Shown: positions 1-8,502, counted from the stretch's first letter. The stretch is DNA of 29,216 nt from Promethearchaeota archaeon (GCA_019058515.1 JAHPYY010000061.1:1-29216), one strand, 5' to 3'. Notes: generated from the sequence alone by a model not told the origin. A program made the numbers and translations.

Positions 1-2483
1 AAACGAGTCAGTCTTCTTTCTTGAGAAATAGATATGTTATCGATTCCCTTTTCTATTAATTCATTAGTCACTTCTAATAATTTTGTCCTACTCTGATGAA
101 AAAAGCAAACACATTTAGGTTCCAAGGTGTTTACCATCTCAAATAGCTGAACTTTATCTGCATGCAGTTTAATTTTTATGTTGGGAGTAAAAGTATTAAT
201 CAATAACGCTCTTAATGGAATTTTCCAAGTTTCAGAAAACACGATTTCGGATGAGCCCTCTATTATCGAGACTCCTGGTTTTTCGTGGATGGACCCCGCT
301 AGGAATATTAAATTATGCGGATTAGGCGCAATTCTCGAAATAATGTTTCGAATAATGCCATAGGAAAGATCCGGTGGATGGGAAATAATTATATTATTTC
401 GTTTTTTTAAAAAGTCAAGATCCGTTAAATCAAACCATCTGAATTTAATACTATTAAACGGGTTAGCTTTGTCCCTGATTAATTTAGAGATTGGTCCATA
501 AATATATTCGTAACGATGGTTAATAACTTGAATGTTCTTGCGCACCATCGCATCTACATAAATATTAGGTCGATTTTTGTAATTTTGTTTCAACTGAAGT
601 TTCCTAAAATACCTCCAAAATCTCAACATAAAAGATATTGCGAGGCTCGATGGATCAGCGCCAATTAGCGCACTATCCCCGTATTCTGCTTTTTGTTCGA
701 GAAACAATATAAGGCTATGAAATTGTTGAGAGGGATCTCCGTATTCTTCATAAGCCGAAGTTCCATCAATCAAAAGAAAATCGATTGGCCTCGATATTTG
801 TTCAAGGAATCTTCTCGTTCCAGCAAAAGGAGTAATATCCCAGTAGGTGTAATCTCCAGTAAATAAGAACCGAAAATCTTTGTTTTTAACTAATAACATT
901 AGTGCTCCCGGCATGTGACCTGCGTGGAAAAAGGACAAAAAGCAATTTTTCTCTTTAAATTCTAATTTAGTGCCATTTTCTACATAAATAACATTCTCGA
1001 CTATTTTTCGGTAGTCTTCCTCCTCTACTATAGAATGATCTTGCTGTTTTAAGAAATTCGAGTCTCTAAGCAAGTATAGGTCAAGCGTGATTCTAGAGCA
1101 TAAAATTGGGACATCTGGGAATAAATTAATTAATGTCTTCAAACCTGATACATGATCATAATGTGAGTGAGAAAGAAAAATTAGATCTATTTTATAATCA
1201 GCTTCAAATCTATCAATTATGTATTTCTCAATAGTGAAAGATGTCTCCTTGGTAAGAGAGTCTAAATCTTCTTCCTCTTTTAGATTAATGGTATCTTGAA
1301 TGTCCGCAATTACATTTTCTTCGTCTCTCTTTTCTAGTTCTGATTCTTCTGATGGGTTGCGTATAACTTCTGGCTCATCGTTTTTTTGCAACTCTTTATC
1401 AAGATCTTCAACTGACACTCCGGCTGGGGATTCATTTGAGTCTTCTACTTCTTCGCCACGAGAAGACAAAATCAAATCGCGATTTTGAAGGAAAAACTTT
1501 AGGAACTTGAAATCTTCCTCGTGGATTCCGCAATCTAATAAAATGTTAATCGGACCAATTCCTAGTAAAATACAGTTAAAATTTGGTTTTAAAGAAATTG
1601 GATACAAAAACATAGGAATGTCTCCGGTCTCATCAACTTCACCTACTACGGAAATATTATTAAAATCGCTCTCGTCAAATCTTCGTGGAATATTATCGAT
1701 TGCTATAGAAATGTCGCTTTCACCAACGGGAACCCCCGTTATATAAAAATACCAACCAAACTCTTTAACCAAATTCTCTAAGTTTTCGTACATGTGATCC
1801 CCGATAAGTGATTTAACTACAATTACCTTAGAATTTTGATAATATACAATTTTACGGATTGATTTTTTCTCTTTATCAGGAATCCTTTCTTGATTACTAA
1901 AAAACGCTTTTAATACATCCTCTATAGGTTTTTGCTTAATTTTTTTTTTGGTAAGAAGATTCTGATAAAACTTATATTCACGAGTTTTATATAAAGGTCT
2001 CATGTTAGATTTTTGCTCAAGGGTGAAAGAATAGTCTGCATATGATACTTCTGAAGACGATAATAAAATTTCCTCTTTTTTTGGTGCTTGCTTCGATTTT
2101 TTTGGTTTCTTTTTAGCTTTTTTCTTAGTCTTACTGGGTTTAAGCGTGACAAAGAAAAACCATCCATACAAATTCGCAAGCTTGGCTCTGTTCCAGATAA
2201 TGTCGTTTCTTTTCGAGTTACCTTCTCTAATTATCACATTGAGAATTCTCCCTTCAGTGGAGTATTCTATCTTGTTTATTGTTTTTTTAAAATTAGAAGT
2301 GATCAACCTATTTTTATTAAAAAAGTGATCTAGTACTTCATTTAGAGGTTTTAACTTAATTTGTTTTCTCTTAAATTGTTCTAAAGTTTGCTTGTAGGAT
2401 CTTATTTTATACGAAGAGTTGATGTCAATAATTTTTTCTAGGATAACTGATTGGTCCAAATATTTGTAAGTCTTCGCATTCAT
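1..2483 (-). CDS. beta-CASP metallo-beta-lactamase protein with duplicated N-terminal module (partial, runs off left edge)
   Basis: An open frame of 827 codons runs leftward from ATG at 2483 without a stop and leaves the window. After an unusual N-terminal region, residues ~275-320 resemble the start of a metallo-beta-lactamase fold (LLDCG), the metal-binding HSHYDH lies near residue 439, GHMPGA near 519 and the TGDYT aspartate motif near 544. The late HAD/FFHQ segments fit the beta-CASP half found in CPSF73/RNase J type nucleases and DNA nucleases. Residues ~23-115 and ~161-250 are two diverged copies of one module, each ending in an aromatic GW(F/Y)(F/Y)F strand, joined by a Lys-rich linker. 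An acidic, low-complexity insert (~339-410) sits inside the MBL domain before the histidine motif. The zinc ligands are present, so activity as a phosphodiesterase on RNA or DNA is likely; the substrate is unknown. Confidence 0.85.
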   Translation of the reverse strand, partial: MNAKTYKYLDQSVILEKIIDINSSYKIRSYKQTLEQFKRKQIKLKPLNEVLDHFFNKNRLITSNFKKTINKIEYSTEGRILNVIIREGNSKRNDIIWNRAKLANLYGWFFFVTLKPSKTKKKAKKKPKKSKQAPKKEEILLSSSEVSYADYSFTLEQKSNMRPLYKTREYKFYQNLLTKKKIKQKPIEDVLKAFFSNQERIPDKEKKSIRKIVYYQNSKVIVVKSLIGDHMYENLENLVKEFGWYFYITGVPVGESDISIAIDNIPRRFDESDFNNISVVGEVDETGDIPMFLYPISLKPNFNCILLGIGPINILLDCGIHEEDFKFLKFFLQNRDLILSSRGEEVEDSNESPAGVSVEDLDKELQKNDEPEVIRNPSEESELEKRDEENVIADIQDTINLKEEEDLDSLTKETSFTIEKYIIDRFEADYKIDLIFLSHSHYDHVSGLKTLINLFPDVPILCSRITLDLYLLRDSNFLKQQDHSIVEEEDYRKIVENVIYVENGTKLEFKEKNCFLSFFHAGHMPGALMLLVKNKDFRFLFTGDYTYWDITPFAGTRRFLEQISRPIDFLLIDGTSAYEEYGDPSQQFHSLILFLEQKAEYGDSALIGADPSSLAISFMLRFWRYFRKLQLKQNYKNRPNIYVDAMVRKNIQVINHRYEYIYGPISKLIRDKANPFNSIKFRWFDLTDLDFLKKRNNIIISHPPDLSYGIIRNIISRIAPNPHNLIFLAGSIHEKPGVSIIEGSSEIVFSETWKIPLRALLINTFTPNIKIKLHADKVQLFEMVNTLEPKCVCFFHQSRTKLLEVTNELIEKGIDNISISQERRLTR

Positions 2484-2500
2484 ATTAAACTAAATTGACC

Positions 2501-2510
2501 AGCTATTTAA
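2501..2510 (-). promoter_or_regulatory. Possible TATA element of the beta-CASP gene
   Basis: On the minus strand TTAAATAGCT lies about 20-27 bp before the ATG at 2483 and no Shine-Dalgarno sequence is visible, so a leaderless transcript is plausible. The call rests on position and AT-rich composition only. Confidence 0.3.
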
Positions 2511-2652
2511 TGAGACCTTTTGTTCCCAAGCATTTACTAAAAATTAATAATATCAAAAAATATTTACGATTCTATACTGATATTTATTTAATTTGTTGGA
2601 ATCAATTTGAATTTTTATAATATTATAAAATTATTTCACTCAGGTTGGACAA

Positions 2653-3210
2653 ATGTTTAAGATAATGTGGGGAATGACAGGTACCGGATTTCTAATTAAA
2701 GAATCAATCGATCTAATGAAAGATTTATTAGATAAAATGAAGGATGAAATCAAAATAACAGTTATGTTATCAAAAGAAGGAGCAGTGGTAGTTAAATGGT
2801 ATAAACAATGGGATTACTTAAACGAGGTGTTATCTAAAGTTAAGGTAGAGAAGACCGCTAATTTACCCTTTTTGGCAGGACCTCTGCAATTAGGTAAATA
2901 CGATTTATTCGTGGTTTGTCCTGTCTCTGCTAATTCGGTTGCAAAAATTGTTTATGGAATTGCCGATACTTTAATTACCAATTGCGTCGCGCAAGCAATA
3001 AAGGGAGGGGTGAAAGTTCATCTACTACCCTCCGATCAGCACGTGGAACCAATCGTAACTTCAAGACCCGACGGCGATCCTTTGGTACTTAAAATTAGAG
3101 ATATAGAAATAGAAAATGTAAAGAAATTAAAGAAAATGGAAGGTATTAATGTAATTCCAGATTTTCCTAGCTTAACAAAGCTTATTTACGACGCAGTTGG
3201 GATAGAGTAG
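2653..3210 (+). CDS. afpA: Archaeoflavoprotein AfpA-like flavoprotein
   Basis: A 185-residue protein of the flavoprotein/decarboxylase fold (FMN-binding, Rossmann-like). The N-terminal WGMTGTGFL loop, the CPVSANSVAKIVYGIADTLITN segment (~residues 95-117; the PATANTVAK-type signature of the family) and the PSDQ segment match archaeal AfpA-type proteins. AfpA of Archaeoglobus was described as an FMN electron carrier that accepts electrons from ferredoxin. The convergent polyferredoxin ends only 13 bp downstream, which fits that role. Length is normal for the family. ATG at 2653 is preceded by a weak AGGTTGG Shine-Dalgarno sequence. The physiological electron acceptor cannot be seen from sequence. 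Confidence 0.8.
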   Translation: MFKIMWGMTGTGFLIKESIDLMKDLLDKMKDEIKITVMLSKEGAVVVKWYKQWDYLNEVLSKVKVEKTANLPFLAGPLQLGKYDLFVVCPVSANSVAKIVYGIADTLITNCVAQAIKGGVKVHLLPSDQHVEPIVTSRPDGDPLVLKIRDIEIENVKKLKKMEGINVIPDFPSLTKLIYDAVGIE

Positions 3211-3223
3211 AACTAATACGAAC

Positions 3224-3664
3224 TCAAGCCTCGAATTTTACTAGTTTAATTGCGCCCTCGGGACATGATAACTCGCATTTCAAACAACCTTGACAATTGG
3301 CAATCTCTTTAAACTTAAACCTTATCCCTTCTTGTTCAGTTTTATCCTTTTTCACAGAATCTTTATAGAATAAATTTTTAGGGCAGAATTTGCCATTCTC
3401 ATCGAGACATTTTTCGCACATATTGCATTTTTCGTGATCTAGTTTAATTGAAAGGATTTGTTCTGGTTTATCAACCGAAGTAACTACAATCGCGTTCCGA
3501 GGACAAACTTGCACACAATTTAAACAAGCTTTACACTTTGCATAATCTACGAGACGTACGCTGTCTTCAAAGTAGATTGCTTTAGCGTTACACGCACGCA
3601 AACACCTTTCGCAATGTAAACAGAGCTCTTGATTTATCTGAACTGGAATAAAATATTCTTTAAT
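3224..3664 (-). CDS. Polyferredoxin with four 4Fe-4S motifs; non-standard start
   Basis: Four cysteine sets are visible: CLHCERCLRAC, CKACLNCVQVCP, CNMCEKC followed by a seven-residue spacer and CP, and CQGCLKCELSCP. All fit 4Fe-4S cluster ligation, so this is an electron-transfer polyferredoxin. The only usual start codon in frame is TTG at 3601, which falls inside the first cluster motif and would remove three of its four cysteines. The frame stays open up to a TAG at 3668-3670. Upstream there is no ATG, GTG or TTG, only ATT codons at 3664 and 3649 and an ATA. I therefore extend to ATT at 3664 (146 residues); 3649 is equally possible. Either a rare AUU start or a base error must explain this. 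Its stop faces the stop of the AfpA-like gene, its likely redox partner. Confidence 0.8.
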   Translation of the reverse strand: MKEYFIPVQINQELCLHCERCLRACNAKAIYFEDSVRLVDYAKCKACLNCVQVCPRNAIVVTSVDKPEQILSIKLDHEKCNMCEKCLDENGKFCPKNLFYKDSVKKDKTEQEGIRFKFKEIANCQGCLKCELSCPEGAIKLVKFEA

Positions 3665-3786
3665 ATACTATACACCAAATTCAATTCTTAAATCTGTGCA
3701 AATTATACCGTTAAAAGGAATTAAACTTAATTTTTATAAAATATTGAGAAGATATTAATAAAATAGAGAGATATTTAATGTAATAT

Positions 3787-4587
3787 CTACTTGTAATACT
3801 GCGTGTATCCTTCTTTAGCGCTTGTTAATTGCTGCTGCTGATATTGTTGGGCTTTTTCAGCTAACTCCATCATTTTAGCTTTAATTTCCTTCCCCTCCTC
3901 AATCAAGCTGGAAGTATCGACGCTTAATCCGTAGATTTTGTTCAATAATTCTAATATGGAAGCTGCACCTTCAGGTGTAGGGATCTCCAAAACAGGGGTA
4001 AATAACGCATACGCATCTAGCCTATTACTGAGAGCCTCGTTTAGTAGCGTTGCTTCAGGTCCTACAATAATTCCTTTATCCACTTTTTGAATTTGAAATG
4101 ATTCCAATAATTGTTTCAGCTTTTCTTCAGCTGCGTAATACACAGGATAATCATCGATAATTCCTCTCTGGGGTATACCCTGAAAGATCACTAACTGCTT
4201 CGCTTTAACATCGTCAGAAAGCGCCCAATTTAAAATTGTTTTCGATAAGTCATTGTAAGCTGAAGAAATTTGAAATGGAACTTCACAGATACCAATTATT
4301 AGATTCTTCTCGAAGGAATAGTACAGTCTAAATGGATGCTTTAAGATTCCGTTGTAAAACACTGCAATTGGTGGAAGTTGGTCGCTGGCAATATATCCAA
4401 TTTCCACAATATCAGGTATTTGTTCTATTAACGAATTAGCGACTATGGGACCAATTAATCCCACGCCAGCAAACCCCAAAATAAAGGTTGCTCCCTCCTT
4501 TATTTCCACGCTTAAATCATCAACAATTAGACTCGAGTTTTCACCAGGATCACAGATATATTCTTTCTTATATGGCATTTCGTTCAC
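3787..4587 (-). CDS. PAC2-family proteasome assembly chaperone (PbaB-like), copy 2
   Basis: A 266-residue PAC2 family protein (archaeal PbaB/COG2047 type). The GFAGVGLIGPIVANSLI segment near residues 38-54, the GIPQRG motif and the PTPEGAASIL segment are typical. Archaeal relatives assist assembly of the 20S proteasome alpha ring or act as ATP-independent activators. The C-terminus is a Gln-rich flexible stretch ending in Gly-Tyr-Thr-Gln-Tyr-Tyr-Lys, a good HbYX motif (hydrophobic-Tyr-any) for docking into proteasome alpha-ring pockets. It lies 144 bp downstream of a close paralogue on the same strand, evidently a tandem duplication. No proteasome subunit gene is nearby. ATG at 4587 is the chosen start; a second ATG follows at codon 4. 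Confidence 0.87.
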   Translation of the reverse strand: MNEMPYKKEYICDPGENSSLIVDDLSVEIKEGATFILGFAGVGLIGPIVANSLIEQIPDIVEIGYIASDQLPPIAVFYNGILKHPFRLYYSFEKNLIIGICEVPFQISSAYNDLSKTILNWALSDDVKAKQLVIFQGIPQRGIIDDYPVYYAAEEKLKQLLESFQIQKVDKGIIVGPEATLLNEALSNRLDAYALFTPVLEIPTPEGAASILELLNKIYGLSVDTSSLIEEGKEIKAKMMELAEKAQQYQQQQLTSAKEGYTQYYK

Positions 4588-4731
4588 TTTGCTTATGATT
4601 TAATTAAAGTAATATTATTCTCTTAATGGTGTTTTATAATTTATATTAAAAAACCTAAGATATTATAATTTTTTACTCAAGATAAACGCTTAGAGAAAAA
4701 ACTAAAAGAAATAAAATAAGGTAATATAATT

Positions 4732-5523
4732 TTATTGATAATATTGCGTATACCCTTCGCTGGGTTCTTGAGGTAGTTGTTGTTGACGCTGATATTGTTG
4801 AGCTTTTTCTGCTAACTCCAACATTTTAGCTTTAATGTCTTTTCCTTCGTCGATTAAAGGTTGAATATTAATCTCTAAGTTATATCTCGTATTTAGGATG
4901 CTAATTATTGCTGCAGCCCCCTCGGGTGTCGGAATTTGATATACAGGCGTAAATAAAGCTAAAGCATCTAGTTTGTTGGTCAATGCTTCGTTAATAACTG
5001 TTGCCTCAGGACCGGTAATGATTCCTTTACTAAATTTTTTGACATCGTGATCGTCAAATTCTGGGATTGATTTTTCAGCTGCGTAATATACTGGAAATTC
5101 TTCGATCATGCCTCGTTGGGGGATTCCTTGAAACACTACTATTTCTTTCGCTTGTACATCCTCGGAAAGAGCCCAATTTAGGATGGTTTTAGCTAAATCG
5201 TTGTACGCAGAACTAAGTTGGAAAGGTACTTCCGAAATTCCCACTATAAGGTTATGTTTTGGACTATAAAACAATCTAAAGGGATGTTTAAGGATGCCGT
5301 CGTAAAACACGCTAATGGGAGGAAGCAAGTCCGAAGCTACAAATCCGATTTCTTTAATGTCGGGAATTTGATCGACTAAGGTATTAGCAATTAAGGGTCC
5401 AATCAATCCTACTCCCGCAAAACCTAATATAAACGTTGCATCTTCTCGTATTCCTACAGATAGATCTTCGATAACTACTCTACTCTTATCGCCTGGCTTA
5501 CAGACATAAGTCTTCTTTACCAT
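4732..5523 (-). CDS. PAC2-family proteasome assembly chaperone (PbaB-like), copy 1
   Basis: A 263-residue paralogue of the downstream PAC2 gene, alignable along almost its whole length (shared GFAGVGLIGP, ILKHPFRL, SSAYNDL, GIPQRG and PTPEGAA blocks). It also ends in Tyr-Tyr-Gln after a Gln-rich linker, so the HbYX proteasome-docking tail is conserved in both copies. The loop around residues 172-180 (FDDHDVKKFSKG) and the middle of the C-terminal helix are where the copies differ most. The ATG at 5523 has a GAGGTG Shine-Dalgarno at 5534-5539. Two such proteins could form a hetero-oligomer, as eukaryotic PAC1-PAC2 do; this is inference. Confidence 0.87.
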   Translation of the reverse strand: MVKKTYVCKPGDKSRVVIEDLSVGIREDATFILGFAGVGLIGPLIANTLVDQIPDIKEIGFVASDLLPPISVFYDGILKHPFRLFYSPKHNLIVGISEVPFQLSSAYNDLAKTILNWALSEDVQAKEIVVFQGIPQRGMIEEFPVYYAAEKSIPEFDDHDVKKFSKGIITGPEATVINEALTNKLDALALFTPVYQIPTPEGAAAIISILNTRYNLEINIQPLIDEGKDIKAKMLELAEKAQQYQRQQQLPQEPSEGYTQYYQ

Positions 5524-5634
5524 GATAGATTAACACCTCGGTGTATTATGTTTATCAAGAAATTAATGAATATAATCGTTTGTAATATATTTTATAGAGT
5601 AATAATTACGATTTTTACTCCTGTATTAAGAAAT

Positions 5635-5667
5635 TCAACAATTTTGCTATAATGGATAAATTGTTGA
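5635..5667. promoter_or_regulatory. Inverted repeat in the PAC2/MntA divergent intergenic region
   Basis: Ten-base arms TCAACAATTT (5635-5644) and AAATTGTTGA (5658-5667) are perfect inverse complements separated by 13 nt. They lie between two divergently transcribed units, so the repeat cannot be a terminator of either. It is a candidate operator for the PAC2 pair or the toxin-antitoxin operon. Confidence 0.45.
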
Positions 5668-5724
5668 TGCATATAGTCGTTGATAACTTACTAAATTTTT
5701 AAAAAACGATTAGAGATAAAAACA

Positions 5725-5732
5725 TTATATAA
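5725..5732 (+). promoter_or_regulatory. TATA box of the mntA-hepT operon
   Basis: TTATATAA is followed by a start about 60 bp downstream, giving room for a short leader with GGAG at 5776-5779 before the mntA ATG. This is a good archaeal TATA match in position and sequence. Confidence 0.5.
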
Positions 5733-5789
5733 GGTAAAACTAATAATTGTTTAAGATATATATTAATCAAATATCGGAGCGAATAGAAA

Positions 5790-6194
5790 ATGAATGACTC
5801 AATTACGATAAAGAAGATAGCTGAAGAGTACGATCTAATGTTAATTTACTCATTTGGATCGCGAGCTACAGATACAGATACGCCTTTGAGTGACGTCGAT
5901 ATTGCGATTTTAGTCGATGGCCTTGGTAACAGAGATTTTAAAGCGTTAAGTCTTAATTTAATTTTTAAATTTAGCCAACTATTCGATTCTGATAAAATCG
6001 ATTTATTAATACTTAACAAAGCTTCCCTCGCCATCCAATTTAAGGTAATATCCGAAGGTAAAATTCTTTATCAAAGGAAACTAGAAATTAGAACAGATTT
6101 CGAAGAGAAGGTTATTAAATTGTACTTGGATTTTAAGAAATTTGAAGTCGAATATTATAAGGTAATGTATAACCAAATATTAAAGGGTGAGTGA
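5790..6194 (+). CDS. mntA: MNT-domain nucleotidyltransferase antitoxin (MntA-like)
   Basis: A 134-residue minimal nucleotidyltransferase. Residues G23-S24 and D35-x-D37 form the family signature GS-x10-D-x-D, and a third acidic residue is at D71 (KIDLL). In type VII HEPN/MNT toxin-antitoxin systems this enzyme adds AMP residues to a tyrosine of the HEPN toxin and so silences it. The hepT-like gene follows directly, with the stop codon overlapping a possible GTG of the next gene, so the two are translationally coupled. All catalytic residues are visible, so it is likely active. GGAG at 5776-5779 supports the ATG at 5790. Confidence 0.88.
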   Translation: MNDSITIKKIAEEYDLMLIYSFGSRATDTDTPLSDVDIAILVDGLGNRDFKALSLNLIFKFSQLFDSDKIDLLILNKASLAIQFKVISEGKILYQRKLEIRTDFEEKVIKLYLDFKKFEVEYYKVMYNQILKGE

Positions 6195-6199
6195 ACCTT

Positions 6200-6625
6200 A
6201 TGAAAGTCGATCAAAATGTTATAAATGCGCGAGTCAGTAAAATTCGAGAATATATTAAAATTTTGGAAGAGATACAAGACGAACCGAAGCAGGCATTTAT
6301 GGATAATTATAAAATTTATGGATTGGCAGAAAGATACCTACATTTAGCAATTGAATGCGTACTTGATATCGGAAATCATTTAATATCCAGATTAGAGCTC
6401 CAAAAACCAAACAGATATCAGGAAATATTTCTTATTCTTGGTAAAAACTCTATTCTTCCAATGGAATTTGCTGTAAAAATTGCAAAGATGGCTGGATTTA
6501 GAAACATTTTAATTCATAGTTATTTAGAGATTGATAGAGAACTAGTTTATGAGCATTTACATCATGATATTTCTGATTTTAATGAATATATTAAATATAT
6601 TATCAAATACATCAAGGAACTATAA
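6200..6625 (+). CDS. hepT: HEPN-domain toxin RNase (HepT-like)
   Basis: A four-helix HEPN protein with the catalytic RNILIHSY segment: the R-x4-H RNase motif and the following x-Tyr, the residue that MntA modifies in characterised HepT-MntA pairs. Length (~141 residues) is typical. The frame opens with GTG at 6191 overlapping the mntA stop, but I prefer ATG at 6200 because AAAGGGTGA at 6182-6190 is then a well-spaced ribosome binding site. The toxin is expected to cut RNA when not AMPylated. All key residues are intact. The target RNA, and whether the pair serves defence or stability, cannot be told. Confidence 0.88.
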   Translation: MKVDQNVINARVSKIREYIKILEEIQDEPKQAFMDNYKIYGLAERYLHLAIECVLDIGNHLISRLELQKPNRYQEIFLILGKNSILPMEFAVKIAKMAGFRNILIHSYLEIDRELVYEHLHHDISDFNEYIKYIIKYIKEL

Positions 6626-6661
6626 TTTTGTATTATTTTAAAAAAAAATGAGGTTGATATT

Positions 6662-7588
6662 TTGAGAAATAATAAAATTCTACCAGCGCATACTTACTCC
6701 ATCGTGGCAAGAGATCCAAAAACCGGAGATATGGGAGTTGGCGTGCAAAGTCATTACTTTTCAGTGGGCTCCACAGTTCCGTGGGGCGAATCTGGACTAG
6801 GAGTGGTAGCTACGCAATCCTTTGTTAACAAATCGTTTGGTCTCCGAGGGCTTGAATTATTAAAAAAAGGAAAAACACCGCAAGAAGCAATAGATATACT
6901 CCTAAGCGACGATGAAGTACCCAAAATGCGTCAATTGGCAATCCTTGATGTCAAAGGTCGTGTAGCTGTACATACGGGTTCGAAATGCATCAAACACGCA
7001 GGTCACAAGTTAGGAGAAGGCTATTCTGTCCAGGCTAACTTAATGTTATCTAATAAAGTGTGGTCAAAAATGGCTGAATCTTTTAAAAATAATCATAAAC
7101 TTCCCTTAGAAGAAAGAATTTTAGAGAGTATGAAAGCGGCAGAAACCGTAGGAGGAGATATACGCGGAAAACAATCTGCTTCAATCTTAATTGTCAGAGG
7201 AGAACCTGTTAAAAATAAATGGGACGATCCTTTAGTAGATTTAAGGGTTGAGGACCATATAGAGCCGTTAAAAGAGTTAGAAAGGTTATTGAAGTTACAT
7301 CAGGCGTACGAGTATTTGGATCAAGGGGATGAAGCGATGGAAGCTGGAAACAAGGAAAAGGCGCTAATAGAGTTTAACAGGGCTTTAGAGATGTTTCCTG
7401 ACAATCTTGAAATGAAATTTTGGACAGCCGTGAATTTAGCAAATAACCAAGATTTAGATATAGCCATCCAATTATTTAAGGATATCTTCGAAATCGACAA
7501 AAATTGGCAAACTCTCATTGAGAGACTTCCAGAAGTGGAATTATTAACCCTGGAAAAGGAACAATTAGAAAAGATATTATCTCTTTAA
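6662..7588 (+). CDS. DUF1028 Ntn-hydrolase-like protein with C-terminal TPR
   Basis: A 308-residue protein. Residues ~8-200 are a DUF1028 domain: HTYSIVARDPKTGDMGVG, the AVGS-like FSVGSTVPW, and GVVATQSFVN and VQANLML blocks. DUF1028 proteins belong to the Ntn-hydrolase superfamily; their substrate is not established. Residues ~218-300 are helical TPR-like repeats (an EYLDQGDEAMEAGNKEKALIEF type unit and a second, weaker copy), in the position where other members carry different accessory domains. Start is TTG at 6662 with a GAGGT Shine-Dalgarno at 6650-6654. No partner gene is evident. Confidence 0.82.
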   Translation: MRNNKILPAHTYSIVARDPKTGDMGVGVQSHYFSVGSTVPWGESGLGVVATQSFVNKSFGLRGLELLKKGKTPQEAIDILLSDDEVPKMRQLAILDVKGRVAVHTGSKCIKHAGHKLGEGYSVQANLMLSNKVWSKMAESFKNNHKLPLEERILESMKAAETVGGDIRGKQSASILIVRGEPVKNKWDDPLVDLRVEDHIEPLKELERLLKLHQAYEYLDQGDEAMEAGNKEKALIEFNRALEMFPDNLEMKFWTAVNLANNQDLDIAIQLFKDIFEIDKNWQTLIERLPEVELLTLEKEQLEKILSL

Positions 7589-7667
7589 TTAATCATTCTT
7601 AAGAAAAGTTGCTATAAACCAAATAATCTTAAAAACTCAATAAATAGAAAAATAAAGAAGAAATAAG

Positions 7668-8168
7668 TTAACCAAGACTTAAGCCTACTATTTCAATTAG
7701 CGGTGATTTATCCCATAAGAACAAGGATTCTTCGGACTTTTCTCCAAGCATTATTATTGGTCTTAATGCTTGGTACCAAAAATTTGATGCATGCTCTATT
7801 GAATATTTTACCCCTTCTAGTTTAAGAATTACCTCAGTTCGATGGTTTCTTAGTTCCTCAATTACAGATTTGCAAGTAAACTCTTTTGCGTTAACTAAAG
7901 TCCATCTGCACAAGGGATTTTTGTAAGGCTCATGCATATCGGTTCCTACACAAGGACCAATTTCAGGGTGATGTCTTCCGAAGTTATAGCTCTCGTAGTC
8001 AACAAGCGATATATCATCATCCCAATTGGCACATTCTATTAAATCTACGCTCCATTCTAACAATTGTTCTCTAGTTGGGTGAGTGGTCATTCGTGGTAAA
8101 TCCGAACCGTGTCTAGGCCATGCTGACCAAGGGAAGTGGCAGGCGGGCCACAAATCCTCCTTTATCAT
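7668..8168 (-). pseudogene. PHP-domain phosphoesterase, C-terminal part (frameshifted)
   Basis: This frame holds the second half of a PHP-domain protein: CHFPWS (metal-ligand His), ECANW, and VGTDMHEP with the late Asp-x-His metal ligands. The first residues of this frame before ACHFPWS make no sense as PHP sequence; they are the out-of-frame reading of the upstream half. An apparent start ATG at 8168 lies inside the other half. Removing one G of the GGG run at 8145-8147 would fuse the two as ...GGFVA-ACHFPWS..., giving one protein of about 277 residues. So it is a single gene broken by a one-base insertion, unless the assembly is wrong or ribosomes shift at GGCCCGCC. Confidence 0.75.
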
Positions 8169-8502
8169 GAACTTTTTTAATTGCTTGTTTTATTTGATCG
8201 TTGGTTGGTCTTGTTGAGATTTTTTTACAGTCCCAGTCTGTAATTCCTATCAAACAAATATGAATCCGCATAGTAGTATACTCGACTCCAGGAATTAAGT
8301 TAAATTCCTTTTTATATTTCTCTTTTAATTCTAACACTTTTCGTACATTTTTCATTGTATTATGCTCAGTAATTACACAAGCGTTGAATCCTACGCTTTG
8401 ATGGTATTTGATACATTGTTCTGCCGTTAATTTACCGTCGCTAGCTTTTGTATGGATATGAGAATCCAAAACCACATTCCACTTGGTTTTATCATAACTC
8501 AC
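8113..8502 (-). pseudogene. PHP-domain phosphoesterase, N-terminal part (frameshifted)
   Basis: The N-terminal half of the PHP gene: DSHIHTKASDG (first His-x-His metal motif), CVITEHN and the GVEYTT glutamate are all in place, as in COG0613-type PHP phosphoesterases. After KGGFVA the frame runs into unrelated residues and stops at 8113. The ATG at 8502 is the natural start. The downstream half continues in another frame. Upstream, a small two-helix membrane protein gene ends 45 bp away on the same strand, probably in one transcript. Substrates of this PHP subgroup are small phosphoesters or nucleotides; nothing here narrows that further. Confidence 0.78.

Noticed and set aside
1300..2333. Several plus-strand small ORFs (Ser-rich 62-81 codons)
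   Set aside because: They are antisense shadows of the continuous minus-strand beta-CASP frame.
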